64,000 nucleotides of DNA from Litomosoides sigmodontis (Eukaryota; Nematoda; Chromadorea; Rhabditida; Onchocercidae), in NCBI GenBank assembly GCA_963070105.1, contig OY718808.1:10241398-10305397 (forward strand), given 5' to 3'. Positions within the stretch are counted from its first letter, which is position 1. The number at the start of each line of letters is the position of its first letter. The notes below the pieces were generated by a model that was given only the letters and a program-made list of their open reading frames with translations, did no database searches and was not told the origin of the DNA. The translations under genes were made by a program, and so were the position numbers. Below are positions 13,441 to 24,721 of this stretch, piece by piece.

Positions 13441-14953
13441 CATGGAAAAGCGACAATTGCTAGTTGGGATGAGCGGAACTTCATTGGCTACGACGCCGCT
13501 ACGCACTTACTTCAGCCTTATTTATGAGTGAGGAGAGAAGCTCAGTTCTCTCCCCAACTACCAACTACCAAAACTAGTCTTCTTTCTCTCCGCAATTCTT
13601 TGTTCCATCGAATTTTGAGCTGAACTGCTCCCTCACAACGATTCAATTCTTTTTACTTACTGAGCCTTTTTATCATTTTCAAAGCCTAAAAAAGTGAGAC
13701 AACTGAGGAAGTGAGACCAAGGGAAGAGTTTCACCACACATTGCTTCATAGCATCATTACTGCGACAACTGCGCCCTCCTCATTCAACTACTTTTCTCAC
13801 CCGTAGAGAGTTACGAAGGAAATGATGGCTGGGGAAGAAATTGAATGTTTTCATTCATAGACACAACATCCTTATGAATGGTCATTCATTGTCGTCCACT
13901 TCCGTCATCATTCACACATACACTGCCATTTTATGCTTTCACTTCAGCGCTTCTCCTTTCCACCAAAAAGCTCACTGCCACTGCGCAGGCTGAATTGAAG
14001 AAAGTACTCAAGCAAATTTGAGAATTGGAATGATACTTAGGAAGGGAATTGTGTGAGGTCGAGGTGCAAATTCGTCACTTCCCATCTAGGATTCGCAACG
14101 TTTCTTTTTGAAATATTTGGATCTTCACTTTTCTAACGTTCCTTGAAAGCTACTAAATTACTGTGCAATGAAAAGGGCATGAATTTAATTTCCATTAAAG
14201 TGTGAAATTCGTCTTCTCTTTCGCTTTACTTTGCCTAATTCTTCAATTCAAATTCAAATTCAACCGATGAAATGAACAAAGGAATAATGGAAATTTCGAG
14301 GAAACAAGCCATTCACTTTCGTGCACTAACATTTAGAGGTGCTTCTCCTGCTGTGCTGCTTCTCTTCAAGTCTTCAAGTGTGTTTCCCGACACAGAATGA
14401 GCCAGAAGATGAATCGACTTACATAATTACTCGTAGAGTTCATTTTAAGTTTGCATTTAGCCCACTATGACTATGCGTTGTGGCCATTCCAGTGCTCGTA
14501 TTTTTAGGGGTGATGTTGTAATAATAGGTGGTGGTAGGCTGCCAATAATATTTCTGAGTGATTTAACTCAAACTTCTTCTACAACCCAAAGAAAGTTTGG
14601 TTTATCACTAAAAGTGAAATTATTGACAAGAAGAAGTATATTTTCGAACTTTTCAGTTGCTTTAGGACAATGCTTGTTTGCTCTTCAACTTCCTGCTATC
14701 CTTACTTTCTCTGCACGATTCAATTACGAATTCAACAGGCCGTTGGGTTTGGAGAATGGAGTTGTGGGGGATGGATAGTTTACAGAACTTGCGTGGTACT
14801 CGATGCATCATTCACTACTTTTGAAAATTCCTGGCCAAGCAGACGTCACATGGTACTGCTCTTTCCTTTTACCGTGAATACGAACTGTCAATGCGTCTGC
14901 AACTGTCGGATAAATTTCAGCTTCAGGACATCATCTCAAGACTTTCAAATATG

Positions 14954-15361
14954 TCATGCGTAAAGCGAAGATTTGCCTTGTGCAACGTTTTTTAACGTAA
15001 ACCTTCCAAAAGTAATTTCGACACCAAGTGAAGTGAGCAGCCGAAACAAGCGTGCAGCAATGATCACTTCGAATTTCACAACATTACATAATAGGACCCC
15101 AATTTGCACTAGGCAAAACAAAAATGCTAGCGAAGCATTGAATAAAATGGAGAGTGCAGAAAGAATTACATTTACGAAAGTAACTTTGTTTCCAAGACGT
15201 TCACTTGCAGGAAATCTTCCCATACCTCTAGCGTGGTAATCTGAAAAAGATTTAGGAGTTTAAGATAAGTAGTAGCACAACGAACATGCAAACTCGAAGC
15301 TGAATATGCGCATACCTCGACTTTTAGGTTCTATTTGCAAACGCCTGCTCTTCAGTTGCAT
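14954..15361 (-). CDS. Candidate small membrane protein, two exons, unknown function
   Basis: Exon 1 (15,361 to 15,316) encodes MQLKSRRLQIEPKSR and ends at a donor GTATGC. A 75-nt intron with a TTTTTCAG acceptor follows. Exon 2 (15,240 to 14,954) continues in phase as DYHARGMGRF and holds one strong hydrophobic segment (VILSALSILFNASLAFLF and following). The ORF ends after 110 residues at SSLYA. The basic N-terminus and single span would fit a small membrane protein with its N-terminus inside. No family is recognised. Support comes from the clean intron and from the second copy at 7,866-8,826, where an exon 2 length difference is a multiple of three. Against it stand its short length and the fact that the 3' part lies outside the duplicated segment. 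Confidence 0.33.
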
Positions 15362-15727
15362 CAATCACTTTAAGTGAAAACTTCGTCATTACTTTCATAA
15401 GTCTTAATGTGAAGAGAGGAAGGGTGCGGTGTTCTCACTTGTTTGATAGATGCTATGATGCGTAGCTTGCTTTTACTGTACTCAAACACACTTTGTATTT
15501 TTCATTTTTTTGTATGCACAGTGACGGCAGTGAGACGAAATGCACCTCTGAATATCATTGACTACTACTCATCGTGGTTATCTTTGCTTCTCCTAGAAGG
15601 AGAGGAGCTTAAAGCCTAAACACAGCTGTCAAAATAAATGTAAATGCTACGAGAATGCAAAGTCATCACAGTGGCTGAAATAATAATCCGGAATTTCGAA
15701 AACTACCCATCCCTGCAAGCAATCCAC
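15062..15727. repeat. Segmental duplication, copy B (666 bp)
   Basis: This is the partner of 7,866-8,826. It lacks about 290 bases present in copy A between the two exon-like blocks. The flanks differ completely on both sides. Confidence 0.9.
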
Positions 15728-16587
15728 CAAATCCTTCATGTTTCTGGAAAGCTCGTAACGAATAAACTGATAGGAAGCTTTCCATAACATCATAATTTTT
15801 TGGGAAATTTCTTGTCAATTGTAGCCATGAAAATATGCTTTGCACGTAGTTCGAAGAAAAGACGGCGTTTTATTCTTGTAACGAACTTCATGACAGCAGT
15901 TCTCAGTGAGCTAATCTCACTATTGTTTGAATTAAAATTCTCAACTGAACTAAAACAGCAAAGCAAGAATTCAGTAAAGTGTGGCTGCGTCTCCCTAGTG
16001 CCAGAGGAAGCTAGCAGCTATTCCTCTCGGATAAATCTTTTGAAATATGCAGAAAGATATCGAGAGAGATAAAGGAGGTGCGGGAGCAAGGGCGATGCTT
16101 CCTGTGACAGTATTCCTAAAATAAGGAATGCTCTGCACCTCTTCACTATACCTGCTCCTTATCTCACTGGTGCTTGAGCTGTCAAATGGATGGATGGATG
16201 GATATGTCGGCTCACAGTGACTCCAATCCAATTAAATGTCAGTTTAGTCTTAGTCATGGAAGGCTTGTATCAAATATATGAGCTGAACGATTCTTTTTAC
16301 TTCCTTACAACTGAACTTTGTAAGTGTGCACGAAAGTTTGGGCGAATTAAATTTCTTACATTTCAAAAATTCAAAATCATTCTTTTTTCAATCGACGAAA
16401 TTAATTTTCTATTAATTGCTTTCAAAATAGCACTGTGAAAATGCAAATACAATTTTTTAATATTCTAAATATTCTTGCTAATTTTGCATTCCCAAAATTA
16501 TCTGCCACACACCACTCCGTAGGTCGCTGTTGAACATATTGTCTCTTTTCTTGCATTTTTCAGTTAATTATCAAAAATAAACTGTCT

Positions 16588-16621
16588 CATTTCTTGCTGC
16601 TGTCAGCATCAGCAAGAAATG
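16588..16621. repeat. Perfect 12-bp hairpin
   Basis: The arm CATTTCTTGCTG (16,588-16,599) is followed after a 10-nt loop by its exact reverse complement CAGCAAGAAATG (16,610-16,621). Surrounding sequence does not extend the stem. Confidence 0.9.
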
Positions 16622-19600
16622 CTGTGTTTGTTTGTTATTTGTCTGGCGCACATGTCTGGCACGAAAGAAAGACGTGAGTGAACGACAATCACAGGTCAAT
16701 CACTTTTTAATCCAATCAAGTGAATTTACTTTGAAGATGTGCGGCAGTGTAACATAACTCCGTGACTCTGTCTGCGATCACCTTCCGTCAATAAATGCAT
16801 ACGCACACACATATCATAAACTTACATGCTGATAATAATGAGGAATAATAATAGCGATTAATGGTATGAATAGGTTTCGATGTTTGCGACCTACTGCTTG
16901 CTGCTACACACCCATCATCATTTATGAGGGCAAAATAATCTTACACTGAAACTAAAATAATCCTTCCACTAAAACAATCCCTTTTCACATGATTTCCACT
17001 TCTCTCTTACGAACACCTTTCCAACGCTGCTTTCAATTAATTGGTGGGAATTTTAAATGCAATCCACCTTACCAAGTGGTAGCTTAGATTGAACGCGTCG
17101 GCTGCTCTAGGCAATAGCAACCTCTCCCCTTGTTTATTCAAATTTTTGGATAACTTAGTCTTTACTGTGTGTAATTGGTTAGTCGCCACCATTACTTATG
17201 GAATGTGTATCTCTGGATTAAGGATTTCATTGAAATGCAAGCATTAATCACAATGCTTTTTTTTTCTTTGGTTGAGGTCAAAAGAGCAAAGTAATTTAAT
17301 AACGCGGAAAAGGAAAAGATGGAGATGCCAAGAGGTAAAACGTTGCGTTCGTCCCGCAAGTCTTCACCACCTCGAGAGCAACGCAGGTTATTGAGCATAA
17401 ACAACAGCAGCACGTGCAAAGAAGGTCAGCGTGCAACGTCTCCAGCGTCGCCAACACGAGGCAAACGAACGCAGCAGTATATGTCTCGAAAAGAAAGAAC
17501 TTCTGAGGATCGCGTTCAATGGAAAGCGTTCGCAGAAGGCAGGCATTCTGCTCTGTGCTCCGCTGTGGCAATTCCCACTTGTGGAAGAAGAAAATGCCAA
17601 GAGATTCAGAAACCCCTTTCATTCACCGCCAGTGGAAGGTGACCCGACGTCACTCCAAATGAAGGAAGATTCATCATCAGTCGACGAAGTTCATGTTAAA
17701 TCCACATCCTCACTGCTACTTCACTTCAATGCTTTTTTGTTCGTTTCACCTACTCCCTTTTATGCTGTGCTGGCCTTAGCGTTCTTCACGCTGAACTTTT
17801 CCCCCTGTCTCCCTTGCTTTCGCATGTTTCAACTCTTACTTGCATCGGCTCGCTGCAAATTTCATATCATTTACTGCGTCCCTTAATTTTACTTCTATAT
17901 CTGAATTTTCCCCGCATCCTTCGCAATCTGCAAATTTTATTCTAACAGTTGCGTAAGTATGCGTAAGTCGGCAGCAGTCCGTTAAACCACTCCTTACCTT
18001 CTGCGTGCTAATTACTCATCACTTTACGAGGTTTAGAATTTTGCAAATCTCTGTGATTTGCAAACATTCAAGACCTGCTCTGTTCGAAATCCATTTCAGC
18101 ATATTTTTAATCAGTCAACAAACCGAATTTAATTGGAGAAGTAAATTTGAGCTTGAAGAGAGCACCCGGAGATTCTAGCTGGTTAGCAGAGAAATTGACT
18201 TTTCACCTTTTCATATCGTTTTTCGATCTGGCTGTCCTTGGTGCTTGAAAAAAGCATATCTTATTACCCAGCGGACCATTTAGTCACCGTCCGACCGGCT
18301 GTTAGTTGGCATGGATGAAAGGAAAAGATCGGACGTGAGCGGTGTGTGACTGAATGATCGCTTCTCATTAAAGGGGTCATTCAATTGTTTGATGTATAAC
18401 TATAACATTGTGTCATTGTAATTAAATGGCTCCTCCTGATTGCATATCGATCGGGTGACTTGCACCGCCAAACAGAGTCGTATGTGATGCCGGATGAATT
18501 TTCTTAATTAGCTTGAAGCTTGCATCGAATTGGGGAGCTATCGATTATTGCCGGCCTTGTTCGCCAACCACGGAGTAGCTAAAGAGCCAAGGATCGACAG
18601 CATCATTATTTTCGGGTGAAAAGCCGAGTAGTGCAGAAGAGTGCGAAGTTTTCGCAGGTTGGATGATTCTAAATTCATTACTCTCCCAACAAATAAGCAA
18701 ATAGTGATGTGATGTGCGAAGATGATGTCCGCAGGCGACCTACTGCATACCGGAAAATCACTGGGGCACGAGCAGTAGGTCAGGCGCCATTCCGGAGAAC
18801 ATCTCCCACAGAAAGCACAGATTAAATTCTGCTGTGTGCATGAATGAATAGCGCAGAAGCAGATGGATGAGTTGAGGGGGCGTCAGGAGGACACTCTCAC
18901 CTCGCTTCCCTTTCCCTTTCCCTCGCAGAAGCATCCGTCCATCGAGCGCTGCAGCAGGAAGGACGCCATTTCCGAAGTTGTTCCTCCTGGCAGCAATAAT
19001 TGACTTTAAGCGATCTCAATTACACATAGGGACACACATGCAGTGCGAGCTGACCCTCTCCTTCATTTAGATTTGGATCTCTTCCATCTGTTGCGAACTG
19101 TGACGACGACCGATCACTTTAAATCACTCTCAAATCTCGCCTGCATCATCACTTCAACCGAACAAGCTTCACAATGAGTAGAGCTGTTCACAGCAAGTCC
19201 ATTCCACTTCCGTCTCATTAATTCAGCTATTGAGTTACCGAGTGAGTGGGTATGAGCTTAATTGAATTGAGTAGGGTTGGGTAATGCAGTCCAAGAACGT
19301 TCGTCGCACCATGAAACATGCACGGAGCGGAGGGAGACAGAGAGGTAACAAACAAGTCAACCAACCCGTCACTATGGGAGCCTTCCTTCCTCCCAACCAC
19401 ATTTCTCATCTGTTCGTATTGATCTGAAGAACTCATCCAGCAATTCTTGAAGCCTTTGCGCATGCCATCCCTTCACTGTACCAGAGCGCCCCACACGGCA
19501 CTGCGTAGGGAGCGCACGCGCACCACTTACCAATTAAATTTACATGAAGACGGCTGGGCCGCCGGCGGTCAGTGGTAAGAAGGCTGGTGCTGGCTGCACA

Positions 19601-19649
19601 TGTGCAGTTAGTTACTCCTTGGAATTTTTTAGTTCGTTCGCTTCGCGCG

Positions 19650-19675
19650 CTCTCTCTCTCTCTCTCTCTCTCTCT
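19650..19675. repeat. (CT)13 dinucleotide tract
   Basis: An uninterrupted CT run of 26 bp lies in a region with no assigned gene. GAGA-type tracts recur in this window, also near 25,197-25,223, 25,902-25,923 and 26,001-26,021. Confidence 0.95.
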
Positions 19676-21482
19676 TCTTGTTGACATGCGCTCGCTCGCT
19701 CAACAGTGGGAGATGGAAGTGAGGATGAATTTCCACCGGGCAATGGGGTGAGAAGGGCGGGACGGCAGGTGCTTGCAGCGAGCATCACATCGCGGCTAAT
19801 TACCAGCAGGACGCATTCCCGGTTATCTCGTGCCGTGGCTAATCCCTCCCCAAGCTTCCGGAGCTATCCTCTCCCAGCACATGGATAACCCACCTTGCTC
19901 CGCTCTAATCCTCAGGCTCTTCGCTGCTCATCATTTGTCGCCTGTGCCGGAACACGACAATGCATCCTACCTTCCGCAGCACATTGGCTGTCCATTAACT
20001 GATTTGTCAAATGCTTGATTACCAGCGCTGCGATGCAATAGCTGCCGACACTGGCCGGCAGTCTGGCGACCACTGCTCTCATTGGCGTCCTTTCATCCTT
20101 TCCTAACCTCTGATCTTATTTCAATACCTTTCATTCCCTTATCTCTTCCTTCATCACTCTCCTATTCCCTCTGCAAGACGTCGCAGTGGAAACTGAAATT
20201 TACAACTACTTTTAACAAACGTGAAACGTCCATCCCTCTCATCAGTGAAGTGAATTTATCCCTAATAGCGTTGTCGTTTATTAACGCGCACTTCCACGCT
20301 CTCCTCGCAGTAAGAACCAAACGAGCAGATCCTTTCAGCTAAGTAAGCCTGAGTCTCTTCATCATCCACAAACACTTCAATATACAGACGTCGTGCTACA
20401 AAACTCCCAGTCTCTCACTTTCTTTCAACCTGTCGTTCATTTTTTCATCCTAGAACAGATAATGAGACGCGTCATCAGCCGTCATTCATTTCCGTCGCTT
20501 TTTGACCTCCAGATAGACGTGCACGATAGGAAGGCTTTTACGCTGGCTTCACGTGCATCTCATCTACAAGTGAAGTAGCATTTTTACTGGCACTATTGTG
20601 ACTTACATCGTTATGTTAACTCCGATTTCCAGTTAAGCCTGTGTAAGAAGGCCTGTGTACTCTCACTGTGTTCGTTTTGGTAATTCGGTGGTGCTCTTAG
20701 TGATTTTGCAAATTTAAAAAAAGGCAAATTTACTTTCAACAAGTGAGGAAGTAAAGGAAGTGAAAGTACTTTTAACAAATAAGTAAGCAGTATATCCCAT
20801 CATTTAGCTGCGCAAGCCAAGAATATTTCGTTAGGAAGAAATGCAACTAGAAGTCACTTCGGTGCGTGTATCATTAGTCCATCACGTTTGTGAAAGAGGC
20901 TCTTATGCCGCAATAAATGGTCACTTCAAATTTCGCAATCCAAAGGCGATCCGATGCGCCAACTTCAACTTCAAAATTGTTTCCTTTCGGAACTAAACTA
21001 CTTATTTCAATGATTCAGCAACCTTTTGCTATTCAGAAAGATTGCATTTCTTTGACATTTGATTTTAGTTAGAAAGTTCTTAAGTAAAAAGGATTCTTTC
21101 ATAGTAATTTTCAAAGCAGAATTAACTAATTGCCCTATATGAATTTCCACACCTAGGCCACCGCCATACGTGAAGTGAGTGGTGTTATGTCATTTGGTAT
21201 TTGAATGGTAGCAGAACCAATTCGCACATGTGACATAATTCAAACAGCTTTATGCGTCCGGTCACCTGTCCGGTCACCGTGCTCAGCTGCTCCTGTTCTT
21301 TGCAGAAATTAGTCAAAGGGCCGTCATCTTCTCCTCTGTCTCCAAGGCGATTTATTCAAAATTCAATTCCCATAGACTTTTTTTCTATCTTAAAGGCTAT
21401 CTTAGCACGGCCACACACCTCCTTCATACTTTCTTTTTTCACGGATTCGAAAGGACATGCAGTAGGGAGACAGATGGTGAGA

Positions 21483-21629
21483 TGAAACGTGTCCCTATCC
21501 TCCACCATTTACCACTTCGCCAGGATCAAAACTACTGAAATTTCCAAACTTTGCTTGTCGGATGAAAACGCAGGATAGTGTGTGTAAGAGCTCGGCGCAC
21601 ATTTGGATGGAGGATAGGGACACGTTTCA
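21483..21629. repeat. Inverted repeat with perfect 22-bp arms
   Basis: The 22-bp arm at 21,483-21,504 (beginning TGAAACGTGTCCC) is matched exactly by its reverse complement at 21,608-21,629, with a 103-nt spacer. No matching target-site duplication is evident outside the arms. It might be a small fold-back element or a structured transcript. Confidence 0.9.
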
Positions 21630-22958
21630 GTCCGAAGTTTTTTTTATTCTAACTCTTCCTGGCCTGGTAAGTTCGGAATAATGAATAATGTGTCGCTTCG
21701 TCGCTCATGTGAATAGGATCTGTCAGACTACTGCCGGTCGCACAATTCCCGTAGCGACAACGTAGCGCGACATATGGCACATGCCAACGACACCGCCCCA
21801 ATTTTCCACTCCGTTAGAGGACAGAAGATAAAAGGAAGCAGTGGTTCCGAGGCGGTAGCGTCACCAGACGAAGATCCTGTAGCGTTTACGAAGTTTGAAA
21901 TTCGAAATGTGTCGACGACCATCTCCTCTTGTCTTTCTCGGTTGTTTACTTTTCCGTTACCTATCATTTTACCTGTTACTTGTCTACTACATCCATTCCT
22001 TTCACTTCAGTCACAGGCATCCTACTTGGGGATCCGGCCCATCTCTATGTATGACAGGCAGTGCTTTGCATGCCTTACAGCTTCAAGTAGGAACATCCCA
22101 TGTACTACGTGAAGCCTGAACAATCAGATTCTTTGATCATTTGGGTTTTGACTACTGTCTTCGGGGGGTAAATGGATGGTCCTCATGCTCGTTCCCGTAA
22201 CTAATTTAATCCTTTCTGTTCATCTAATGTATTTGTCTTGTTTGTCGTTCGAACTTCATGAAACCGTTCCTTCTGTTCACTAAAACGACGTTTGACATTT
22301 CCAAGTTGTGTTGAGAGTATGTGTGACATCTGTAGCGGTCATTCATCTATCCGTGATGGCACAGGCAGTGTCCTTTGGCCATCCCTTCCAGACGTCTTAC
22401 TGTTTGAGAAGCTATTGTGGGATGACACATGATGTATTGTGGAAATGGTCACTGACCTGGCGCTAGCAACGCAAGCTTCCGCTTGATTGACAGATCTCAT
22501 AACAACTATTCTGCACCTTCCAGAAATTCGGATTTCACTTCATCTCACTTGTCTTCTCCAAAGCGCATTTGTTCCTTGCAGGAACACGGCAAAATTTCCA
22601 AATCCATCAAAGTCCAAGTGCCATTCCCTGCAATCATTGTCACAGAAATGCATCGGTTATCTCCGACTCTCATTTCACCTCTTGGCACTTCATCACTCAT
22701 TCATGTCAATCGAGATAGCGTTGCATAGGAACATTTTCGCACATCTCGAACGTTGTCACTTCTCATTTTTAAAACTCGAACTTGAACTATACCTGGTAGG
22801 TGGCCTGGAGAAAAACTTTTCGAATCAACCGTCAGGAAAATTAATTTCGCCTAAGGTTCGTCCGCTCATCAATGTTATCATGAAATATTGTCAAAAAGAC
22901 GTCAGCAGCCGCTTATCTTCCCATCGGTAGTGAAATCAAGAGATTTCCCACAGATACG

Positions 22959-23567
22959 ATGATTATGATGGTTCAAATGCCGCCAGCAAGGACAATACCG
23001 CTTAGCTTGCTGCTTCTCGCCATTTCCAGTACCATGTCAAATCAGTACTACGATCCGACCGCGCGAGATTATGTTGAGACGTGTGACGAAATGGCTCAGT
23101 TAGCTGGCGACAATTTTTGCAGGGTAGCAATTTATGCATGGTTTGTAGGAGAGCTTCATAAATGACCTATGGTTGATTTGCAACTCCTTGGGCACCTGTG
23201 CTTCTTGTGATTTCTGGATAAGTAAGGTCAGATACTCATACACTAGCAGCCTATATTTAACACATTAATGGTGATTTTTAATCACTTTTCTCACGCAACA
23301 CCCATCGATGTGATGTTTATCATTAGATAATTATCAGTACTTCTAGGTATTCAACATTTGCTGTCGGGATCGTGCAAAGAACAAATTGAATGGCGATCGC
23401 TGTCAGTTAACTGATCCCACCAATGGATGTCAACTCAGTTCAGAGGTAGGTGCCAATCATCCATTACCAATAATCTTCTATCTATCGCCTTCTGTGAGAC
23501 ACTCACGTACGAGAATGCTCGCTGTACCGGAATACGGATGCGAACATCCAAGAGAGCTCTGATCTGA
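22959..23567 (+). CDS. Candidate secreted cysteine-rich peptide, three exons
   Basis: Exon 1 (22,959-23,123) follows a TTTCCCACAG acceptor-like site, which could be a trans-splice site. It encodes a convincing signal peptide (TIPLSLLLLAISSTMS), then NQYYDPTARDYVETCDEM. Exon 2 (23,347-23,445) joins in phase after a TTCTAG acceptor and is cysteine-rich (FNICCRDRAKN, then DRCQLT and NGCQLS). A 53-nt intron leads to exon 3 (23,499-23,567), which adds one cysteine and ends TSKRALI. The total is 110 residues with seven cysteines after the signal region. This suggests an extracellular disulfide-bonded peptide. No family is recognised; it is not a clear insulin-like or defensin pattern. The last acceptor (TCTGTGAG) is weak, so the C-terminus is uncertain. 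The two good introns and coding-like third positions in exon 1 support a real gene. Confidence 0.42.
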
Positions 23568-24062
23568 ACCTTTAAAAGTTCATTCACCAAACACTGTGAC
23601 TAATGGCTATTTGAGTGACGCAGTTCGATAATATATATCTGTTCATCTCTCCTTCAGTTGAAATTTTCAAATGAACAATGAGAAGTGGGCGTCCCATCCC
23701 ATTCAAGCAGCTTACTCCACTCTGTTCATCTCTGCGAACTTGGAATAATTATAGCCCGTAATTAGCTTGCAGAAGTTACACGTAATGCAAATTGCTAATT
23801 AAACAAAGTATTAGTTGCATTAATCATACTGAGTGGGAAGGATGAGGTGTGGTTTGGTGACACTGCGTGGGTTGACACGGTTGAAATAGGTTCAAGCAAA
23901 TGATGATTTCTGGTCTCATTTTCCTCCCGTGCCTGAGTACTGTCCTATAGCTGAGCAACAATCGATGACCTCGGAGCAGTTGCATCAAGTATGAAATACA
24001 TTTTATACTAATAAATGGTCAATTATGAAGCGATGCGATACGACAAACGAAGACAGCAACTG

Positions 24063-24253
24063 TCACATCATTCGACGACTTTTCCGTTTGAAGTGACCAA
24101 TTTGCGAATGGATGTCGTGAGACGAGCGACACTCCTCAAGTTCGCCAAAGTGATGGACTAAACTCACTTAGCTACAAATACATCGTGAATATTACTTACC
24201 AGATGAAATGCCATGAAGCACTGAATTCCTAAAATCGTTACTGCCATCCTCAT
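24063..24253 (-). CDS. Candidate 41-residue secreted peptide
   Basis: Exon 1 (24,253 to 24,200) encodes MRMAVTILGIQCFMAFHL, a compact signal-like start, and ends at a consensus donor GTAAGT. A 65-nt intron leads to exon 2 (24,134 to 24,063), which encodes a basic peptide ending FKRKSRRMM and a stop. The size and dibasic residues recall a neuropeptide or antimicrobial precursor, but that is inference only. The acceptor (ACTTGAG) is weak. Confidence 0.22.
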
Positions 24254-24337
24254 GCACCAACTTTAAGTGGTGGCATTTGATGTTATCGCTGAACATGTCC
24301 AGTAACCGATAATGAGAAACTCTGCTAGCGTCTGTAG

Positions 24338-24721
24338 TTATAGACAAGAAAGGAGTAGCCACAAAGATGAGTCGGTGAGGCAGAAGTGTCCTCCAGCACC
24401 CGCTTCAACAACAATGCTTTCCAAATTTCTCAGTGCTAGAGCCAAAACACGAATATACCTATCATCGGAAATCCTCCAATAGTTGGTGGCTCTCAAGTGG
24501 AGAAAGTTCCTTCCTTCAAACTGAGGCAATCTGTCTCCCTCAACTTCAATGCAACAAGCAAAGAGGTATAGCAACAATAAAGGGACGTGCCCGCAATCTC
24601 ATGTATCAACAGACTTCCTCGCTGACCCGTCTCTGAAGGCCAGCAAGCAATACTTATCACACTGGTCTAGATTAAGCAGAAAGTCTAAACTGTCCAAACT
24701 TTCCAGGGCAATGTGGAATTT
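24338..24721 (-). CDS. F-box/LRR-like protein, 3' exons only (partial)
   Basis: Two exons on the minus strand, 24,721-24,615 and 24,530-24,338, join in phase across an 84-nt intron. Their product reads as leucine-rich repeats of the cysteine-containing type found in FBXL proteins. Examples are LESLDSLDFLLNLDQC, then FLHLRATNYWRISDD, NLESIVVEAG and LTDSSLWLLL, with the period of about 26 residues and the I(S/T)D turn typical of that class. FBXL proteins are substrate receptors of SCF ubiquitin ligases. The F-box itself and the 5' exons were not found; possible upstream exons near 25,460-25,870 (minus) have good donors but no sure frame. It may be the end of a longer gene or a relic. The adjacent minus-strand signal-peptide ORF starts only 85 bp further on. 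Confidence 0.38.

Larger units (their letters stand above)
8827..14953. other. Gene desert with scattered splice-like signals
   Basis: No gene could be assembled. The most coding-like pieces are listed separately (10,744-11,113 plus and 13,123-13,440 minus). Other open stretches, such as 9,307-9,549, 12,158-12,367 and 14,467-14,778 (all plus), lack good flanking splice sites and family resemblance. Much of the region is rich in GTGAG, GAGTG and CACTTC words typical of non-coding sequence in this window. Confidence 0.5.
15728..22958. other. Gene desert with hairpins and CT tracts
   Basis: No exon chain was found. The ORFs at 15,800-16,072 and 17,431-17,886 (plus) show no family motif and no supporting splice sites. 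The stretch 18,000-19,700 is slightly richer in GC and homeodomain-like ATTA/TAAT words and might be regulatory, but this is only an impression. Hairpins at 16,588, 18,737 and 21,483 are listed separately. Confidence 0.45.

Noticed and set aside
17319..17886. Several overlapping ORFs of 70-151 residues on both strands
   Set aside because: Multiple frames are open at once, no motif is visible and no consistent splice sites were found. It probably reflects local composition.
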